A stretch of 64,000 bases of DNA from Petroclostridium xylanilyticum (GCF_002252565.1 NZ_NPML01000007.1:186001-250000); one strand, 5' to 3'; counted from the first letter of the stretch, positions 54,395 through 64,000 are shown. The notes: generated from the letters alone by a model not told the origin. Numbers and translations: made by a program.

Positions 54395-56059
54395 TTAGTA
54401 TAAAGAACTTCCACCAATAAACTCCCTCATGATGGATGTACTGGGAATATTGTCAGTGGAGATTGTCAAGAAATAACTTAGAAAATCAATCAATCTCCTG
54501 GCTTCTGAATACTGCTCATGAGTATTGTCAATCCCTTCCAGTAGTGGTAATGCAAAACTCTTCAATACAGCAAGTTCGTAAACCAGTGCAGAGTTAAACA
54601 TAACGTCAGCCTGTTCCTGGAACGGAAATATATTTTTCATTTCTCCTTTCCTTACCGAACCCCACATTTCTAAAGTCCGCAAAGCCGAGTTGGAACGGAA
54701 ATTAAAGTCTCTTACCATTCTTCTAATCAGCCGGGTATCTGTAGTAGAAATAGGATTATAATCATCTAAACTTAATTGCGTCAACGCGCTGACATAAATT
54801 TTAAATTTGTTTTTTCTTGGAATAGACGATGTCAGTTTTTCATTAAGACCATGGATACCTTCAATAATAATAATCTGGTCCTGTTCCAGCTTTAACTTTC
54901 TACCTTTAGGTTCCCTGCACCCCAGATGGAAATTAAATATGGGAATCTCTACCACATTTCCATCTATTAATTGACGGAGATGTTCATTAAATAAATGAAT
55001 GTCTATAGCTTCAAGCGCTTCAAAATCAGGCTCCCCATTCTCATCCAGCGGAGTATGTTCCCTGTCCACAAAATAATCATCCAATGAAATGGTTACTGGC
55101 TTCAGACCATTGACCCTCAGATGTACAGCAAGACGGTGGGCAAAAGTCGTTTTGCCTGATGAAGACGGACCGGAAATAAGTACGATTTTAATGTTATCTG
55201 CATTTTCTTTAATCATATCCGCGATATATGCAATTTTCTTCTCATGGAGAGCTTCTGAGATATGAATTAAATCCTTTGCATTTCCGGCAGCTATAATCTC
55301 ATTTAGAGAACCTATATGGGAAACATTTAATATTTCTCCCCACCTCTTATATTCATTTAAAACCTGGAAGAGTTTTTTATTCTCTTCAAATTCGGGGATT
55401 TTATAAGGTGAATTTTTATCCGGATACCTTAGTATAAATCCAGGGGGATAGTACATCAGTTCAAAGTTTTTTATATAGCCTGTATGCGGCACTAAATGCC
55501 CGTATAAATAATTTGCCATATCGCCGCATTTGTATATGCTTATGAATTCTTTTTGGCAATGCTTAAGCAAACTTACTTTATCATAATCTCCGCTCTGGAG
55601 AAAAATCTGCCGGGCTTCCTCCAGTGGTATTGTGCACCTTTCCATAGGAATTTCACGAGATACTATTTCTCTCATTTTTCCCTCTATTTTCTGAATATCT
55701 TTTTCTATTATTGTTTGACTGCCATTTAGTTCACAGTACGTACCTCTGCTGATAGAATGTCTTATGGTAAGCTTCCTGTCGGGATATAGCTCTTTTACTG
55801 CTTTCATAAGAATAAAAAATAAACTTCTCTTATATACCCGCACTCCATCTTCCGATGATAAATCGATAAATTCAACTTTACAATCATGTTCTAACTTATA
55901 ACTCAGGTCTTTAATTTTGTTATCCACTTTACCTGCTAAAATTTCTAAACTTCTGTTATTTTTGAATGAACGGCTTAATTCCAGGAGAGCAATATCTTTT
56001 TGAAATTCTTCAACTTTTCCTTCAATGTTAACTTTAATTGCTGGATAACCTTCTTTCAT
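54395..56059 (-). CDS. Nucleoside kinase with ThrRS-like N-terminal domains
   Basis: A 554-residue fusion. Residues 1-65 resemble a TGS domain, and about 75-200 resemble the tRNA-synthetase second additional domain (LTIRHSISRGTYCEL, then CGDMANYLYGHLVPHTGYIK). From about 285 there is a uridine kinase/phosphoribulokinase domain with P-loop GPSSSGKT (297-304), SLDDYFVDREHTPLDENGEP and IIIEGIHGLNE. Such TGS-kinase fusions are known in Clostridia and Thermotogae, and the nucleoside substrate is usually annotated as uridine. The canonical editing histidines are not all visible, so the N-terminal part may be regulatory. It lies downstream of hemZ. Confidence 0.9.
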   Translation of the reverse strand: MKEGYPAIKVNIEGKVEEFQKDIALLELSRSFKNNRSLEILAGKVDNKIKDLSYKLEHDCKVEFIDLSSEDGVRVYKRSLFFILMKAVKELYPDRKLTIRHSISRGTYCELNGSQTIIEKDIQKIEGKMREIVSREIPMERCTIPLEEARQIFLQSGDYDKVSLLKHCQKEFISIYKCGDMANYLYGHLVPHTGYIKNFELMYYPPGFILRYPDKNSPYKIPEFEENKKLFQVLNEYKRWGEILNVSHIGSLNEIIAAGNAKDLIHISEALHEKKIAYIADMIKENADNIKIVLISGPSSSGKTTFAHRLAVHLRVNGLKPVTISLDDYFVDREHTPLDENGEPDFEALEAIDIHLFNEHLRQLIDGNVVEIPIFNFHLGCREPKGRKLKLEQDQIIIIEGIHGLNEKLTSSIPRKNKFKIYVSALTQLSLDDYNPISTTDTRLIRRMVRDFNFRSNSALRTLEMWGSVRKGEMKNIFPFQEQADVMFNSALVYELAVLKSFALPLLEGIDNTHEQYSEARRLIDFLSYFLTISTDNIPSTSIMREFIGGSSLY

Positions 56060-56143
56060 AACATCTCCCTTCCTTCCCTATATATTAGATATATGTTTAA
56101 TTAACATCATGTATTCCAATGTATTCCATGTTTTGCTGTTGGC

Positions 56144-57628
56144 TTATGAAAAATACTCATAAATTTTATTTTTCCGTATAAGCATTTCATCTATTCTTTT
56201 TATATATTCTTCAACATCTTTCACATTGAATATCCTTTCAATACGGTTATTCTCTAAATTTACCATTTTAGTAACTGCTCCACATCCTACCGCAATAATA
56301 CTTTGCTTCTCCTCCATAATCTGGACATTATAGATGCATTCAAAATTTGGTTTACAATATCCCACATTTTCTAAGTTACCAAGAATATTTTTCTGTCTAT
56401 ACATATAATAGGGGTATTTATTATGCTCCCTCATAAATTGCTGCGTAAACAGCAGCATATCCTGTACCGCATTTGCCTGGGTAATCGTATATTCATCTAT
56501 TTTCTCATTTAATCTGGATGCTCTTTTTATACTCATGGTATGTACTGTAACACTTTCCGGGTCGAGCTCCTGGACTTGTATTAATGTATTTTTATACATA
56601 TCAACTGTTTCATCAGGCAAACCCGCTATGACATCCATATTAATATTGCCAAAACCTAAACTTCTTGCCATTCCAAAGGATTTTACAATATCTTCCGGCA
56701 TATGGCATCTCCCAATCGTTTGAAGCGTACTTAAATTCATAGTCTGAGGATTAATGCTTAAGCGGCTTGCTCCATATTTTTTTATGATGCGTAATTTTTC
56801 TTGATCTATCGTATCCGGCCTTCCTGCCTCTACAGTGAATTCTTTTACCGATTGCAAATTTATATGAGCACAAACAGCAGATAAAAGTTTTTCTAAAAAG
56901 ACCGGCGTTAGTACAGTCGGTGTGCCCCCTCCTATATATATACTCTCTACTTGCCAGCCCATATTATTTATAATTGTCCCGGTATGCTGAATCTCCCTGA
57001 TAAGCGCTTCCATATAAGGCTCTATAAATTTTTGTGCACGCTGGACTGAATTGGAAACAAAGGAACAATATAAGCATCTTGTAGGACAAAAAGGAATTCC
57101 TATATATAACCCTATACTGTTAGGCTGGGACTGTTTTAAAATTTTAAGTTCATTGTACGCTACATCCAGGGCAAGTTTAGCTTTTTCAGTACTCACTTCA
57201 TATTGCTCAAGTAATATTTTTTCTATTTCTTTGTCGCTTCTGCCTTCCTGAATCAGGCTGTGCACAATTTTGGTCGGACGTATACCGGTTAGGGTTCCCC
57301 ACGGAACATTCACCGGACTGACTTGTTTGGCCGCCCTATAAAACGAAAGTTTTACTGCTGATTTGCACAGTTTGCTGTATTCATCCGGGCTCATGCTGCT
57401 GTCATATTTTTGTATAATATTATTTTCTTTAACATCTCCATTTAACACGATTCTCGTTGAAACTGATATTTGCCCGCCTGTATTTTTAAGTATACTGCTA
57501 ATAAAAATATCCGTTTCATTTAGTTGGTATTTGTCATAAATAAATTCAATTTTTTTATTTGTAAAAAACAGATGAATCATATTTTCTATCTCATATTCGT
57601 ATCTATGTCCTTCCAGATATACTTTCAT
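56144..57628 (-). CDS. hemZ: Coproporphyrinogen III dehydrogenase-like radical SAM protein HemZ
   Basis: A 494-residue radical SAM enzyme with the CX3CX2C motif in IGIPFCPTRCLYCSFVS at about 175-191, then YIGGGTPTVLTPVFLEKLL, FTVEAGRPDTIDQEKL and MDVIAGLPDETVDMYKN. The roughly 150-residue N-terminal extension with LTGIRPTKIVHSLI is typical of HemZ rather than HemN. Oxygen-independent oxidation in heme synthesis is the family function; whether it is the main enzyme here is unknown. It is part of the recJ-apt-relA-dtd-MBL-hemZ string. Confidence 0.93.
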   Translation of the reverse strand: MKVYLEGHRYEYEIENMIHLFFTNKKIEFIYDKYQLNETDIFISSILKNTGGQISVSTRIVLNGDVKENNIIQKYDSSMSPDEYSKLCKSAVKLSFYRAAKQVSPVNVPWGTLTGIRPTKIVHSLIQEGRSDKEIEKILLEQYEVSTEKAKLALDVAYNELKILKQSQPNSIGLYIGIPFCPTRCLYCSFVSNSVQRAQKFIEPYMEALIREIQHTGTIINNMGWQVESIYIGGGTPTVLTPVFLEKLLSAVCAHINLQSVKEFTVEAGRPDTIDQEKLRIIKKYGASRLSINPQTMNLSTLQTIGRCHMPEDIVKSFGMARSLGFGNINMDVIAGLPDETVDMYKNTLIQVQELDPESVTVHTMSIKRASRLNEKIDEYTITQANAVQDMLLFTQQFMREHNKYPYYMYRQKNILGNLENVGYCKPNFECIYNVQIMEEKQSIIAVGCGAVTKMVNLENNRIERIFNVKDVEEYIKRIDEMLIRKNKIYEYFS

Positions 57629-57724
57629 AAAGTAATTCCACCTTGTATAATACTAATTATATTATGCCACATTTTAATCTATAATAAAAGGACAGTGAAA
57701 CCTGTCCTACCTCAAAAACAAAAA

Positions 57725-58342
57725 TTAAAAAAATGGATTGAACTTTTTTTCACTTCCCATGGTTGTCTTATCTCCGTGTCCCGGATACACCTGGACATCA
57801 TCGGGCAATACAAAAAGCTTGTCCTGAATGGACTTTATAAGCTGCTGATGATTTCCACCCGGCAAGTCAGTTCTGCCAATGGAATGTTCAAATAACGTAT
57901 CACCGGAAAATAATATCTTGTCAACCAGAATGCAAATTCCCCCGGGTGTATGTCCGGGAGTATGGATGATTTGCAAACGATATTTCCCTACATTTAAAAC
58001 TTTACCATCCATAACTTTTATATCTGCAGGAACCTGGATAGAATGATAACCCAAAAGCGCGGAGAGATTTTTTTGGCTATCTAGTAAAGCTTCACTGTCC
58101 TCTTGATGGATTACAACCTGTGCACCACTTTTTTCTTTTAAATACTTAATTGCAGATATATGGTCTACATGGCCGTGAGTTGCGATAATATATATTACTT
58201 TATAACCATTTTGAACAATGACATCATATATTCTTTGGCCTTCATCCCCCGGGTCAATTACTGCTACCTCATTCGTATTTTCATCTCCGAAAATATAGCA
58301 ATTTGCTTTCAATTGTCCAACAGGTAAAACTTTTAGTATCAT
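57725..58342 (-). CDS. MBL-fold metallo-hydrolase (glyoxalase II-like)
   Basis: A 205-residue protein with the metal motif TATHGHVDH-like sequence IATHGHVDHISAIKYLKE, plus HTPGHTPGGICILVDKILFS, GDTLFEHSIGRTDLPGG and YPGHGDKTTMGSE. All dinuclear-metal ligands are present. Such YcbL/YqgX-like hydrolases are often next to relA-dtd-hemZ in Clostridia. The thioester substrate is unknown. The ATG at 58342 is six bases behind GAGGTG; an upstream GTG start is rejected. Confidence 0.93.
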   Translation of the reverse strand: MILKVLPVGQLKANCYIFGDENTNEVAVIDPGDEGQRIYDVIVQNGYKVIYIIATHGHVDHISAIKYLKEKSGAQVVIHQEDSEALLDSQKNLSALLGYHSIQVPADIKVMDGKVLNVGKYRLQIIHTPGHTPGGICILVDKILFSGDTLFEHSIGRTDLPGGNHQQLIKSIQDKLFVLPDDVQVYPGHGDKTTMGSEKKFNPFF

Positions 58343-58352
58343 TATTTTCACC

Positions 58353-58805
58353 TCAAAATTGTTTCTCGCTGTCGATTAACAGTGTTACCGGACCGTCATT
58401 ACAGATATTGACAAGCATGTGTGCCCCAAATACTCCTGTCTGTACTTTTTTAACCCCGGCTTCCCTGCACTTTGATATAAATTGCTCATAAAGCTTATTT
58501 GCCAGTTCAGGAGGGGCAGCACCGGCAAAACTGGGCCTGCGTCCTTTCCGGCAATCCCCATAAAGGGTAAATTGAGACACTACAAGTAATTCTCCTTCTA
58601 CGTCAAGAAGTGATAAATTCATTTTACCCTCACTATCTTCAAAAATTCTCAAATTTAAGATTTTTTCCACCATATAATCAAGGTCTTTGGAAGTGTCGTT
58701 AGGTCCTACTCCCAACAACACCATTAAGCCTTTGTTAATTTCACCAGTAACATTTCCTTCAACAGTTACCTTTGAACTTGCTACCCTTTGTACAACCGCC
58801 CGCAA
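58353..58805 (-). CDS. dtd: D-aminoacyl-tRNA deacylase
   Basis: A 150-residue enzyme that removes D-amino acids from mischarged tRNA. It begins [20 protein letters not shown]. The hallmark motifs are [20 protein letters not shown] (SQxT) and [11 protein letters not shown] (NxGPVT). The start is TTG at 58805, with GGAGGTG five bases upstream; this gives the standard family N-terminus and excludes 23 upstream in-frame residues. It lies between relA and the MBL hydrolase gene. Confidence 0.97.
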   Translation of the reverse strand: MRAVVQRVASSKVTVEGNVTGEINKGLMVLLGVGPNDTSKDLDYMVEKILNLRIFEDSEGKMNLSLLDVEGELLVVSQFTLYGDCRKGRRPSFAGAAPPELANKLYEQFISKCREAGVKKVQTGVFGAHMLVNICNDGPVTLLIDSEKQF

Positions 58806-58839
58806 TGCGACACCTCCTGTTACAGTATTCTCAATTCCT

Positions 58840-61017
58840 TTATTGTCTGCTTCTGTTAACCTCAAACACACCATCTATCTTGCGAAGTTTTTTAATGATC
58901 TTATCTAATTGTTCTGTATCTGTTATTTCGAGAGTAAGATTAATAACAGCAATTTTTTCTTTTGATGTTCTTGCATTCATAGCCTTTAGAGGTATTTTAG
59001 AATCGGCTACACTATTTGTAACTTCAACCAGTAATCCGCTGCGGTCATTAGCCAGCACCTGAATATCAGACAAATATGCAGCACTTTGAGAGGTTTCCCA
59101 TGCAACTTCGATGAGGCGATTCCTCTCATCATCGCTGTAACTTACATTTGAACAGTCTTTTGTGTGAATGGATACCCCTCTTCCCCGGGTAATATAACCT
59201 ATGATTTCATCTCCCGGGACCGGGTTGCAACACCTGGACAGCCTTACAAGACAATTTTCTATTCCTTTTACAATAATGCCGTTATTGTTTTGTTTCCTTC
59301 TTTTATTAATATTAGAAGGTACATCTGTCTCTTCCGGCACCACTTCAGGCGTTTCAGGCTTTATAGTCTTTTTATATTCATCCCGGAGTCTTGTTACAAC
59401 CTTTGAAGCTGAAATACCACCGTATCCTATATTTGCATATAAATCATCCAGGCTGTTAAAACTATATTTTTTTAAAACTATTTCTACCCATTCATTTTTA
59501 AATAACTGATTGTGCGTTAACCCAATCTTTTTTAATTCTTTTTCAATTAATTCTTTTCCCCGTGCGATATTTTCTTCCCGTTTATCCTTTTTAAACCATT
59601 GGTTAATCTTATTTCGTGCCTGGGAAGTCTTTGCGATTTTTAACCAATCCCTGCTGGGACCATGTACGGTAGCCGCAGTCAGTATTTCTACGATGTCACC
59701 GTTTTTGAGGACATATTCAATAGGCACAATTTTTCCATTCACCTTTGCGCCCATCATCCGGTTTCCTACAGCGCTATGGATTGCATAGGCAAAATCAATA
59801 GGCGTGGACCCCGCCGGCAAATTAATGACATCCCCTTTAGGCGTAAACACAAATACTTCATCAGCAAACAAATCAATCTTTAATGTCTGCATGAATTCTT
59901 CTGCATCGGTTAAATCTCTTTGTATCTCAAGAAGCTGTCGTACCCATGCCAATTTTGAATCGAGGTCAGAAGTTCCCGTTTTCCCTTCCTTGTATTTCCA
60001 ATGCGCAGCTATACCATATTCGGCAATCCTGTGCATATCCCACGTACGTATTTGAATTTCAAAAGGCTTTCCTGCCGGACCAATCACCGTTGAATGAAGG
60101 GATTGGTACATATTAGGCTTCGGCATGGCTATATAATCTTTAAAGCGTCCCGGTATGGGTTTATATAATTCATGGACCATTCCCAGTACGCCATAACAGT
60201 CCTTCACGCTATTTACGATTACCCTTACAGCAAACAAGTCATATATCTCTTCTATGCTTTTACCTTGCGCAAACATTTTTCGATAGATACTGTAAAAGTG
60301 TTTAGGTCTTCCATCTATATGCCCTTGTATTCCTATTTCCTTTAAACGCGCACTGATAGTATCTATTATTGCCTTTATATGGGCATCTCTTTCCTGCCTT
60401 TTTTGTGCAATGCTTTCTACTATTTCATAATAGGCAATAGGATCCAGGTAACGCAAAGATAGATCTTCAAGTTCCCACTTGATTTTGGTGATTCCAAGCC
60501 TGTGCGCCAGAGGTGCATAGACCTCAAGTGTTTCTTTAGCCTTCTCTCTTTGTTTATCTTCCGGCATACTTTTTAATGTCCTCATATTATGAAGCCTATC
60601 AGCCAGCTTAATGAGAATTACCCTTATATCTTTAGCCATTGCAAGGAACATTTTTCTTAAATTTTCTACTTGTTGTTCCTCTTTCGTGGTATATGGTATT
60701 TTCCCTAACTTCGTAACACCATCTACAAGTAAAGCTACCTGTTCACCGAACATATTTTTGATTTCTTCATAGCTATATGAGGTGTCCTCAATAACATCAT
60801 GAAGTATACCCGCTACCAATGACTCACAATCTAATTCCAAATCAGCCAGTATATGTGCAACTTCCAACGGGTGCATAATATACGGCTCTCCTGAAACTCT
60901 ATGCTGACCTTCATGAGCTTCTTTGGAAAACTTGTATGCCCTGCTCAGCATATCCCAATCACATTGAGGATTATATTTATTAACCTTTTCAATCAGCTTT
61001 CTATATGCTTCATCCAT
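58840..61017 (-). CDS. relA: Bifunctional (p)ppGpp synthetase/hydrolase RelA/SpoT (Rsh)
   Basis: A 725-residue Rel protein. The HD hydrolase domain has [20 protein letters not shown] and [10 protein letters not shown] (His-Asp near 72). The synthetase domain has [20 protein letters not shown]-like and [20 protein letters not shown] sequences, followed by TGS ([20 protein letters not shown]), zinc-finger/RIS ([20 protein letters not shown]) and C-terminal ACT. The intact HD motif predicts both alarmone synthesis and hydrolysis. The ATG at 61017 is six bases behind GGGG; a GTG four codons upstream is less likely. Confidence 0.97.
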   Translation of the reverse strand: MDEAYRKLIEKVNKYNPQCDWDMLSRAYKFSKEAHEGQHRVSGEPYIMHPLEVAHILADLELDCESLVAGILHDVIEDTSYSYEEIKNMFGEQVALLVDGVTKLGKIPYTTKEEQQVENLRKMFLAMAKDIRVILIKLADRLHNMRTLKSMPEDKQREKAKETLEVYAPLAHRLGITKIKWELEDLSLRYLDPIAYYEIVESIAQKRQERDAHIKAIIDTISARLKEIGIQGHIDGRPKHFYSIYRKMFAQGKSIEEIYDLFAVRVIVNSVKDCYGVLGMVHELYKPIPGRFKDYIAMPKPNMYQSLHSTVIGPAGKPFEIQIRTWDMHRIAEYGIAAHWKYKEGKTGTSDLDSKLAWVRQLLEIQRDLTDAEEFMQTLKIDLFADEVFVFTPKGDVINLPAGSTPIDFAYAIHSAVGNRMMGAKVNGKIVPIEYVLKNGDIVEILTAATVHGPSRDWLKIAKTSQARNKINQWFKKDKREENIARGKELIEKELKKIGLTHNQLFKNEWVEIVLKKYSFNSLDDLYANIGYGGISASKVVTRLRDEYKKTIKPETPEVVPEETDVPSNINKRRKQNNNGIIVKGIENCLVRLSRCCNPVPGDEIIGYITRGRGVSIHTKDCSNVSYSDDERNRLIEVAWETSQSAAYLSDIQVLANDRSGLLVEVTNSVADSKIPLKAMNARTSKEKIAVINLTLEITDTEQLDKIIKKLRKIDGVFEVNRSRQ

Positions 61018-61038
61018 TATTATCCCCACTTTAATAAA

Positions 61039-61148
61039 GTTCGGAGTCTGGAGCTAGGAGTTCGGCAGTTCGCAATAATGGCTTTGAAAATCACCAAAAT
61101 TTTTTACATAAAAATTTCTCCTATCTCCGGACTCCGAGCTGCGAACTA
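61039..61148. repeat. Imperfect inverted repeat of GTTCGGAGTC words
   Basis: AGTTCGGAGTCTGGAGCTAG (from 61039) and the complementary right arm (61119-61148, CTCCGGACTCCGAGCTGCG) bracket an AT-rich centre. The right arm overlaps the TAG stop codon of apt. Arms are built of short words like family B but with a different sequence. Confidence 0.75.
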
Positions 61149-61658
61149 AAACTTCACAATAGAGTGTACATCATACCCTTTTAATCTATCTCTACCTTTT
61201 AAAAACTCAAGTTCTACGAGGTATACAATATCTGTCACTATTCCCCCGAGTTGTTCAATCAGCTTAATATTCGAAAGGGTAGTTCCTCCTGTTGCCAATA
61301 AATCATCAACAATAACAACTTTCTGCCCGGGTTGAATTGCATCTTCATGCATTTCTAAAATGTCAGTGCCATACTCCAATTCGTATTCCACTTTTATTGT
61401 TTTATAAGGCAATTTTCCTTTTTTTCTGATAGGTACAAAGCCTTTATTTAAAACATAAGCTATAGGAGCGCCAAAAATAAAACCTCTGGACTCAGGTCCC
61501 ACAATAAGGTCGAATTCTTTGTCTTTAACTGTTTCAACCAAACTATCCATCGCATATTTGAAAGCATCTTTATCTTGCAATACCGTTGTTATATCAATAA
61601 AATCTATGCCTTCTTTCGGGAAATCCATAACATGCCTAAATTTCTCTTTTAAATTCAT
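61146..61658 (-). CDS. apt: Adenine phosphoribosyltransferase
   Basis: A 170-residue purine salvage enzyme making AMP from adenine and PRPP. It starts MNLKEKFRHVMDFPKEGIDF and has VGPESRGFIFGAPIAYVLNK and the PRPP-binding motif KVVIVDDLLATGGTTLSNIK. Length is normal. It lies between recJ and relA, the usual Bacillota order. Its TAG stop lies in repeat DNA. Confidence 0.98.
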   Translation of the reverse strand: MNLKEKFRHVMDFPKEGIDFIDITTVLQDKDAFKYAMDSLVETVKDKEFDLIVGPESRGFIFGAPIAYVLNKGFVPIRKKGKLPYKTIKVEYELEYGTDILEMHEDAIQPGQKVVIVDDLLATGGTTLSNIKLIEQLGGIVTDIVYLVELEFLKGRDRLKGYDVHSIVKF

Positions 61659-61680
61659 AATAATAACCCTCTCCTTACGT

Positions 61681-64000
61681 TTAAATATATTTTAAATTAT
61701 TGTTAAAGAATATTTTGTATTCTCTAAACTTGTCTCTCATTTTCCTAAGCTCTATAAGTTTCGATGAGCTTTCAATATTAACTTTTTCGCCTTTGTAATT
61801 ACATTGCAGTATAGTAATTTGATGGCCGCATAAAGTATACTTTAACAGCCCTAATTCCTCAAAAATGTTAATACAATGCATTAACTTCAGATAATTCATC
61901 GACGCATTGTAACTTATGCATATACGCCGGCTCAATAGATGTAAGCTGTCAGAATATGTATTATTTATACTCCTGGTTTTTATATATTGGTATACTATTA
62001 CAAAATCTTGTCTTTCTGGTATTATACTATCCAGAACTGTTTCACACCATTCAAATCCGCAATCACCAAACAAGGTGGTAACATTATTGTGCATTTGGCA
62101 TATCTCGCGAAAAGTTTTGAAATTAAAACACGGATCATAGATATATACATAATCATAGTTATCAAAATTACACTGATCGGTCAATGGATTAATGATGATA
62201 TCCAGTAAATTTTTTTTATTAATCACGTTAAAATGAACATTAAAATATACATCATCTAATCCAATTGCTTTAAGTTCTTTTATTACCTCCTGTATACCCG
62301 GCAATGTATTTACTATAATAAGGCAGCTGTTGTTATTATTTAAATGTATTGCTATATCTGCTATATTACCTTTAAATAGGTTAAGATTATTTACTACATC
62401 CATACCATTTTTATCGCTTTGGGCATTACCTATTATATCACTTCTAATGTACGAATCAAATGATTTATAATATTTATACTCAATTATTTTATTGTCAGGC
62501 AGCTTTATATCTTTTAAAATCAACTGTACCCTTTTAAGTCCATTGTATAAATTAATATCTAAAGAACAAGCTATGTCTACAACGTCTCCTACAATGAATT
62601 GTTCTGAATAATTTGCCATGTTAAATCCTATTGCATCAACAAAATTACCGTTCTTTTCTATCACCAATTTTAAATGTTTATTGTCCCCAACGGTTCGTAT
62701 ATCGACAATAACCCCATTACAAAAAGAAAATACCGGCCCGGCATTTCCCATTCCAAAAGGCTCTAATATTTCCAACTGATTTACAGTATCAAAAGTAAGA
62801 TCATCAGTATCTATCTCACAGTCTATATAAATTCGCGGCACCAGGTCATCGTCACTAAGTATTTCATTTGCGTAGTTATTAATATTTTCCAAAAAAGAAG
62901 GTATTTTTTCCCTCTCAATACTTAAACCCGCAGCAAGTTCATGCCCTCCAAATTTAATAAGGTAATCTTTACACTCATGTAATGCCTTAAACAGGTTAAA
63001 GCCGCTTATACTTCTACCGGAGCCTTTTCCCTCATCCCCTTCCAGGGCTATGAGTATCGAAGGTCTATAGAACCTGTCTGTTATTCTTGATGCTACTATT
63101 CCAATGACACCATGATGCCAGTCTTCACCGGATAGAACGATTACTTTCTGACGTCCTAAATCAAATTCCTGTTCTATAATTTCCAACGCTTCCTGTAAAA
63201 TGCGTGCTTCAGTCGCCTGCCTGTTTTTATTTTCCTCATTTAATTCCTGTGCAATTTCATCAGCAATAAATTCATCATCAGTTAAAAATAACTGTACCGC
63301 CCTCAGGGCACTCCCAACTCTACCTGCAGCATTAATTCGGGGGGCAATGATAAAGCCGATTGTTCCCGTACTTATTTTGTTATCTTTAACCCCGGAAACA
63401 TTTATTAATGATTTTAAACCTACATTCTTAGTAGCTGCAATTGTTTTTAGCCCCCTGCTGACAATCAGCCTGTTCTCACCAAGCAATGGCACTACATCAG
63501 CAATGGTACCCAGGCAAACAATATCACAATAATGATCCACGATTGATAAAAAATTATCTTTGCCTGCCAGCGCCTGGATAAGTTTAAAAGCAACACCTAC
63601 CCCTGCCAGTTCTTTAAAAGGATAGCTACAATCCTTTTGCTTAGGATTTAGTACAGCAGTAGCTTTTGGTATTTCCTCCTTACACTCATGGTGATCGGTT
63701 ATGATTATATCAAGACCTAGCTGAATAGCATATTCAACCTCTTCCAATGCTGTAATACCCGAATCAACAGTTACGACAAGAGATGTTCCATTTTTTCGAA
63801 TCTTTTCCAAAGCCTGCTTGTTTATACCATATCCTTCATCTATTCTATCGGGAATATAATAATCAACGCATGCACCACATTGGGACAGGTATTTTGCTAA
63901 TATTGCAGTACTTGTTACGCCGTCTACATCATAATCCCCGTAAACTGTTATTTTTTCATTTTCAGCAATTGCCTTTTTTATCCTATCAACAGCCTTCCGC
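61681..64000 (-). CDS. recJ: Single-stranded-DNA-specific exonuclease RecJ (5' end outside window)
   Basis: The frame is open to the window edge, giving about 772 visible residues of a longer protein. DHH-family metal motifs are present: VYGDYDVDGVTSTAILAKYL near the visible N-terminus, VVTVDSGI, IIITDHHECKEEIP and DVVPLLGENRLI. The DHHA1 region has VGSALRAVQLFLTDDE and GRSISGFNLFKALHECKDYL then KFGGHELAAGLSI. A 300-residue C-terminal extension follows that I cannot assign to a domain, apart from an OB-like part. It degrades 5' single-stranded ends in repair. It heads recJ-apt-relA. Confidence 0.97.
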   Translation of the reverse strand, partial: RKAVDRIKKAIAENEKITVYGDYDVDGVTSTAILAKYLSQCGACVDYYIPDRIDEGYGINKQALEKIRKNGTSLVVTVDSGITALEEVEYAIQLGLDIIITDHHECKEEIPKATAVLNPKQKDCSYPFKELAGVGVAFKLIQALAGKDNFLSIVDHYCDIVCLGTIADVVPLLGENRLIVSRGLKTIAATKNVGLKSLINVSGVKDNKISTGTIGFIIAPRINAAGRVGSALRAVQLFLTDDEFIADEIAQELNEENKNRQATEARILQEALEIIEQEFDLGRQKVIVLSGEDWHHGVIGIVASRITDRFYRPSILIALEGDEGKGSGRSISGFNLFKALHECKDYLIKFGGHELAAGLSIEREKIPSFLENINNYANEILSDDDLVPRIYIDCEIDTDDLTFDTVNQLEILEPFGMGNAGPVFSFCNGVIVDIRTVGDNKHLKLVIEKNGNFVDAIGFNMANYSEQFIVGDVVDIACSLDINLYNGLKRVQLILKDIKLPDNKIIEYKYYKSFDSYIRSDIIGNAQSDKNGMDVVNNLNLFKGNIADIAIHLNNNNSCLIIVNTLPGIQEVIKELKAIGLDDVYFNVHFNVINKKNLLDIIINPLTDQCNFDNYDYVYIYDPCFNFKTFREICQMHNNVTTLFGDCGFEWCETVLDSIIPERQDFVIVYQYIKTRSINNTYSDSLHLLSRRICISYNASMNYLKLMHCINIFEELGLLKYTLCGHQITILQCNYKGEKVNIESSSKLIELRKMRDKFREYKIFFNNNLKYI

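Overview
This is an AT-rich bacterial chromosome segment, almost certainly from an anaerobic, endospore-type Clostridia member (Bacillota). The evidence is T-box leaders on alaS and pheS, 6S RNA next to tcdA, an ireB/ruvX/DUF1292 cluster, recJ-apt-relA-dtd-hemZ synteny, DegS/DegU, IreB, oxygen-sensitive 2-hydroxyacyl-CoA-dehydratase-type proteins and a ferredoxin-fused aldo/keto reductase. The species cannot be named from the sequence. Most genes lie on the minus strand. The exceptions are the DUF1015 gene, argG-argH-usp plus a small ORF, and one lipoprotein gene.

Layout. 1-7 kb: a GatB/YqeY-like protein (cut by the window edge), rpsU, a HIT hydrolase, alaS with its T-box leader, an AI-2E-family permease and a PRC-barrel/small membrane protein pair. 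7-13 kb: DUF1015 gene convergent with serA-serC, two half-size TauE/SafE permeases, tcdA and a 6S RNA gene. 13-20 kb: a tight three-gene operon of CoA-dehydratase activator-like iron-sulfur proteins, then ireB, a membrane alkaline-phosphatase-like protein, an aldo/keto reductase, ruvX and DUF1292. 20-29.5 kb: pheS-pheT with T-box, a cell-wall amidase, small proteins and ruvC-ruvA-ruvB. 29.7-33.4 kb: argG-argH with a probable ArgR-controlled promoter, a Usp-like protein and a 60-residue protein. 33.4-45.3 kb: Uma2-like protein, proB-proA, a class B penicillin-binding protein, U32 peptidase-family protein, TrmR-like methyltransferase, mltG, typA and degS-degU. 45.6-54.4 kb: a CopZ-like metallochaperone, CPBP protease, 5-formyl-THF cyclo-ligase, DUF2085, zinc-ribbon proteins, a RACo-like ASKHA protein with cobT, ribosomal protein L25 and a lipoprotein. 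54.4-64 kb: TGS-containing nucleoside kinase, hemZ, MBL hydrolase, dtd, relA, apt and recJ (cut by the window edge).

The gene content is mainly housekeeping: translation (alaS, pheST, rpsU, rplY, dtd, TrmR), recombination (ruvABC, ruvX, recJ), amino-acid synthesis (serAC, argGH, proBA), wall growth (PBP, MltG, amidase) and stress control (relA, degSU, ireB, 6S RNA, typA). No phage, plasmid, transposase, CRISPR, tRNA or rRNA gene was seen.

The least ordinary layer is intergenic. At least three families of dispersed, hairpin-forming repeats occupy many gene gaps. They often abut or overlap stop codons, and in the trmR-like gene they appear to encode the last residues. Other points of interest are the activator-like trio, the DUF1015/serCA neighbourhood, and the phosphatase-like membrane protein embedded in the ireB-ruvX operon.
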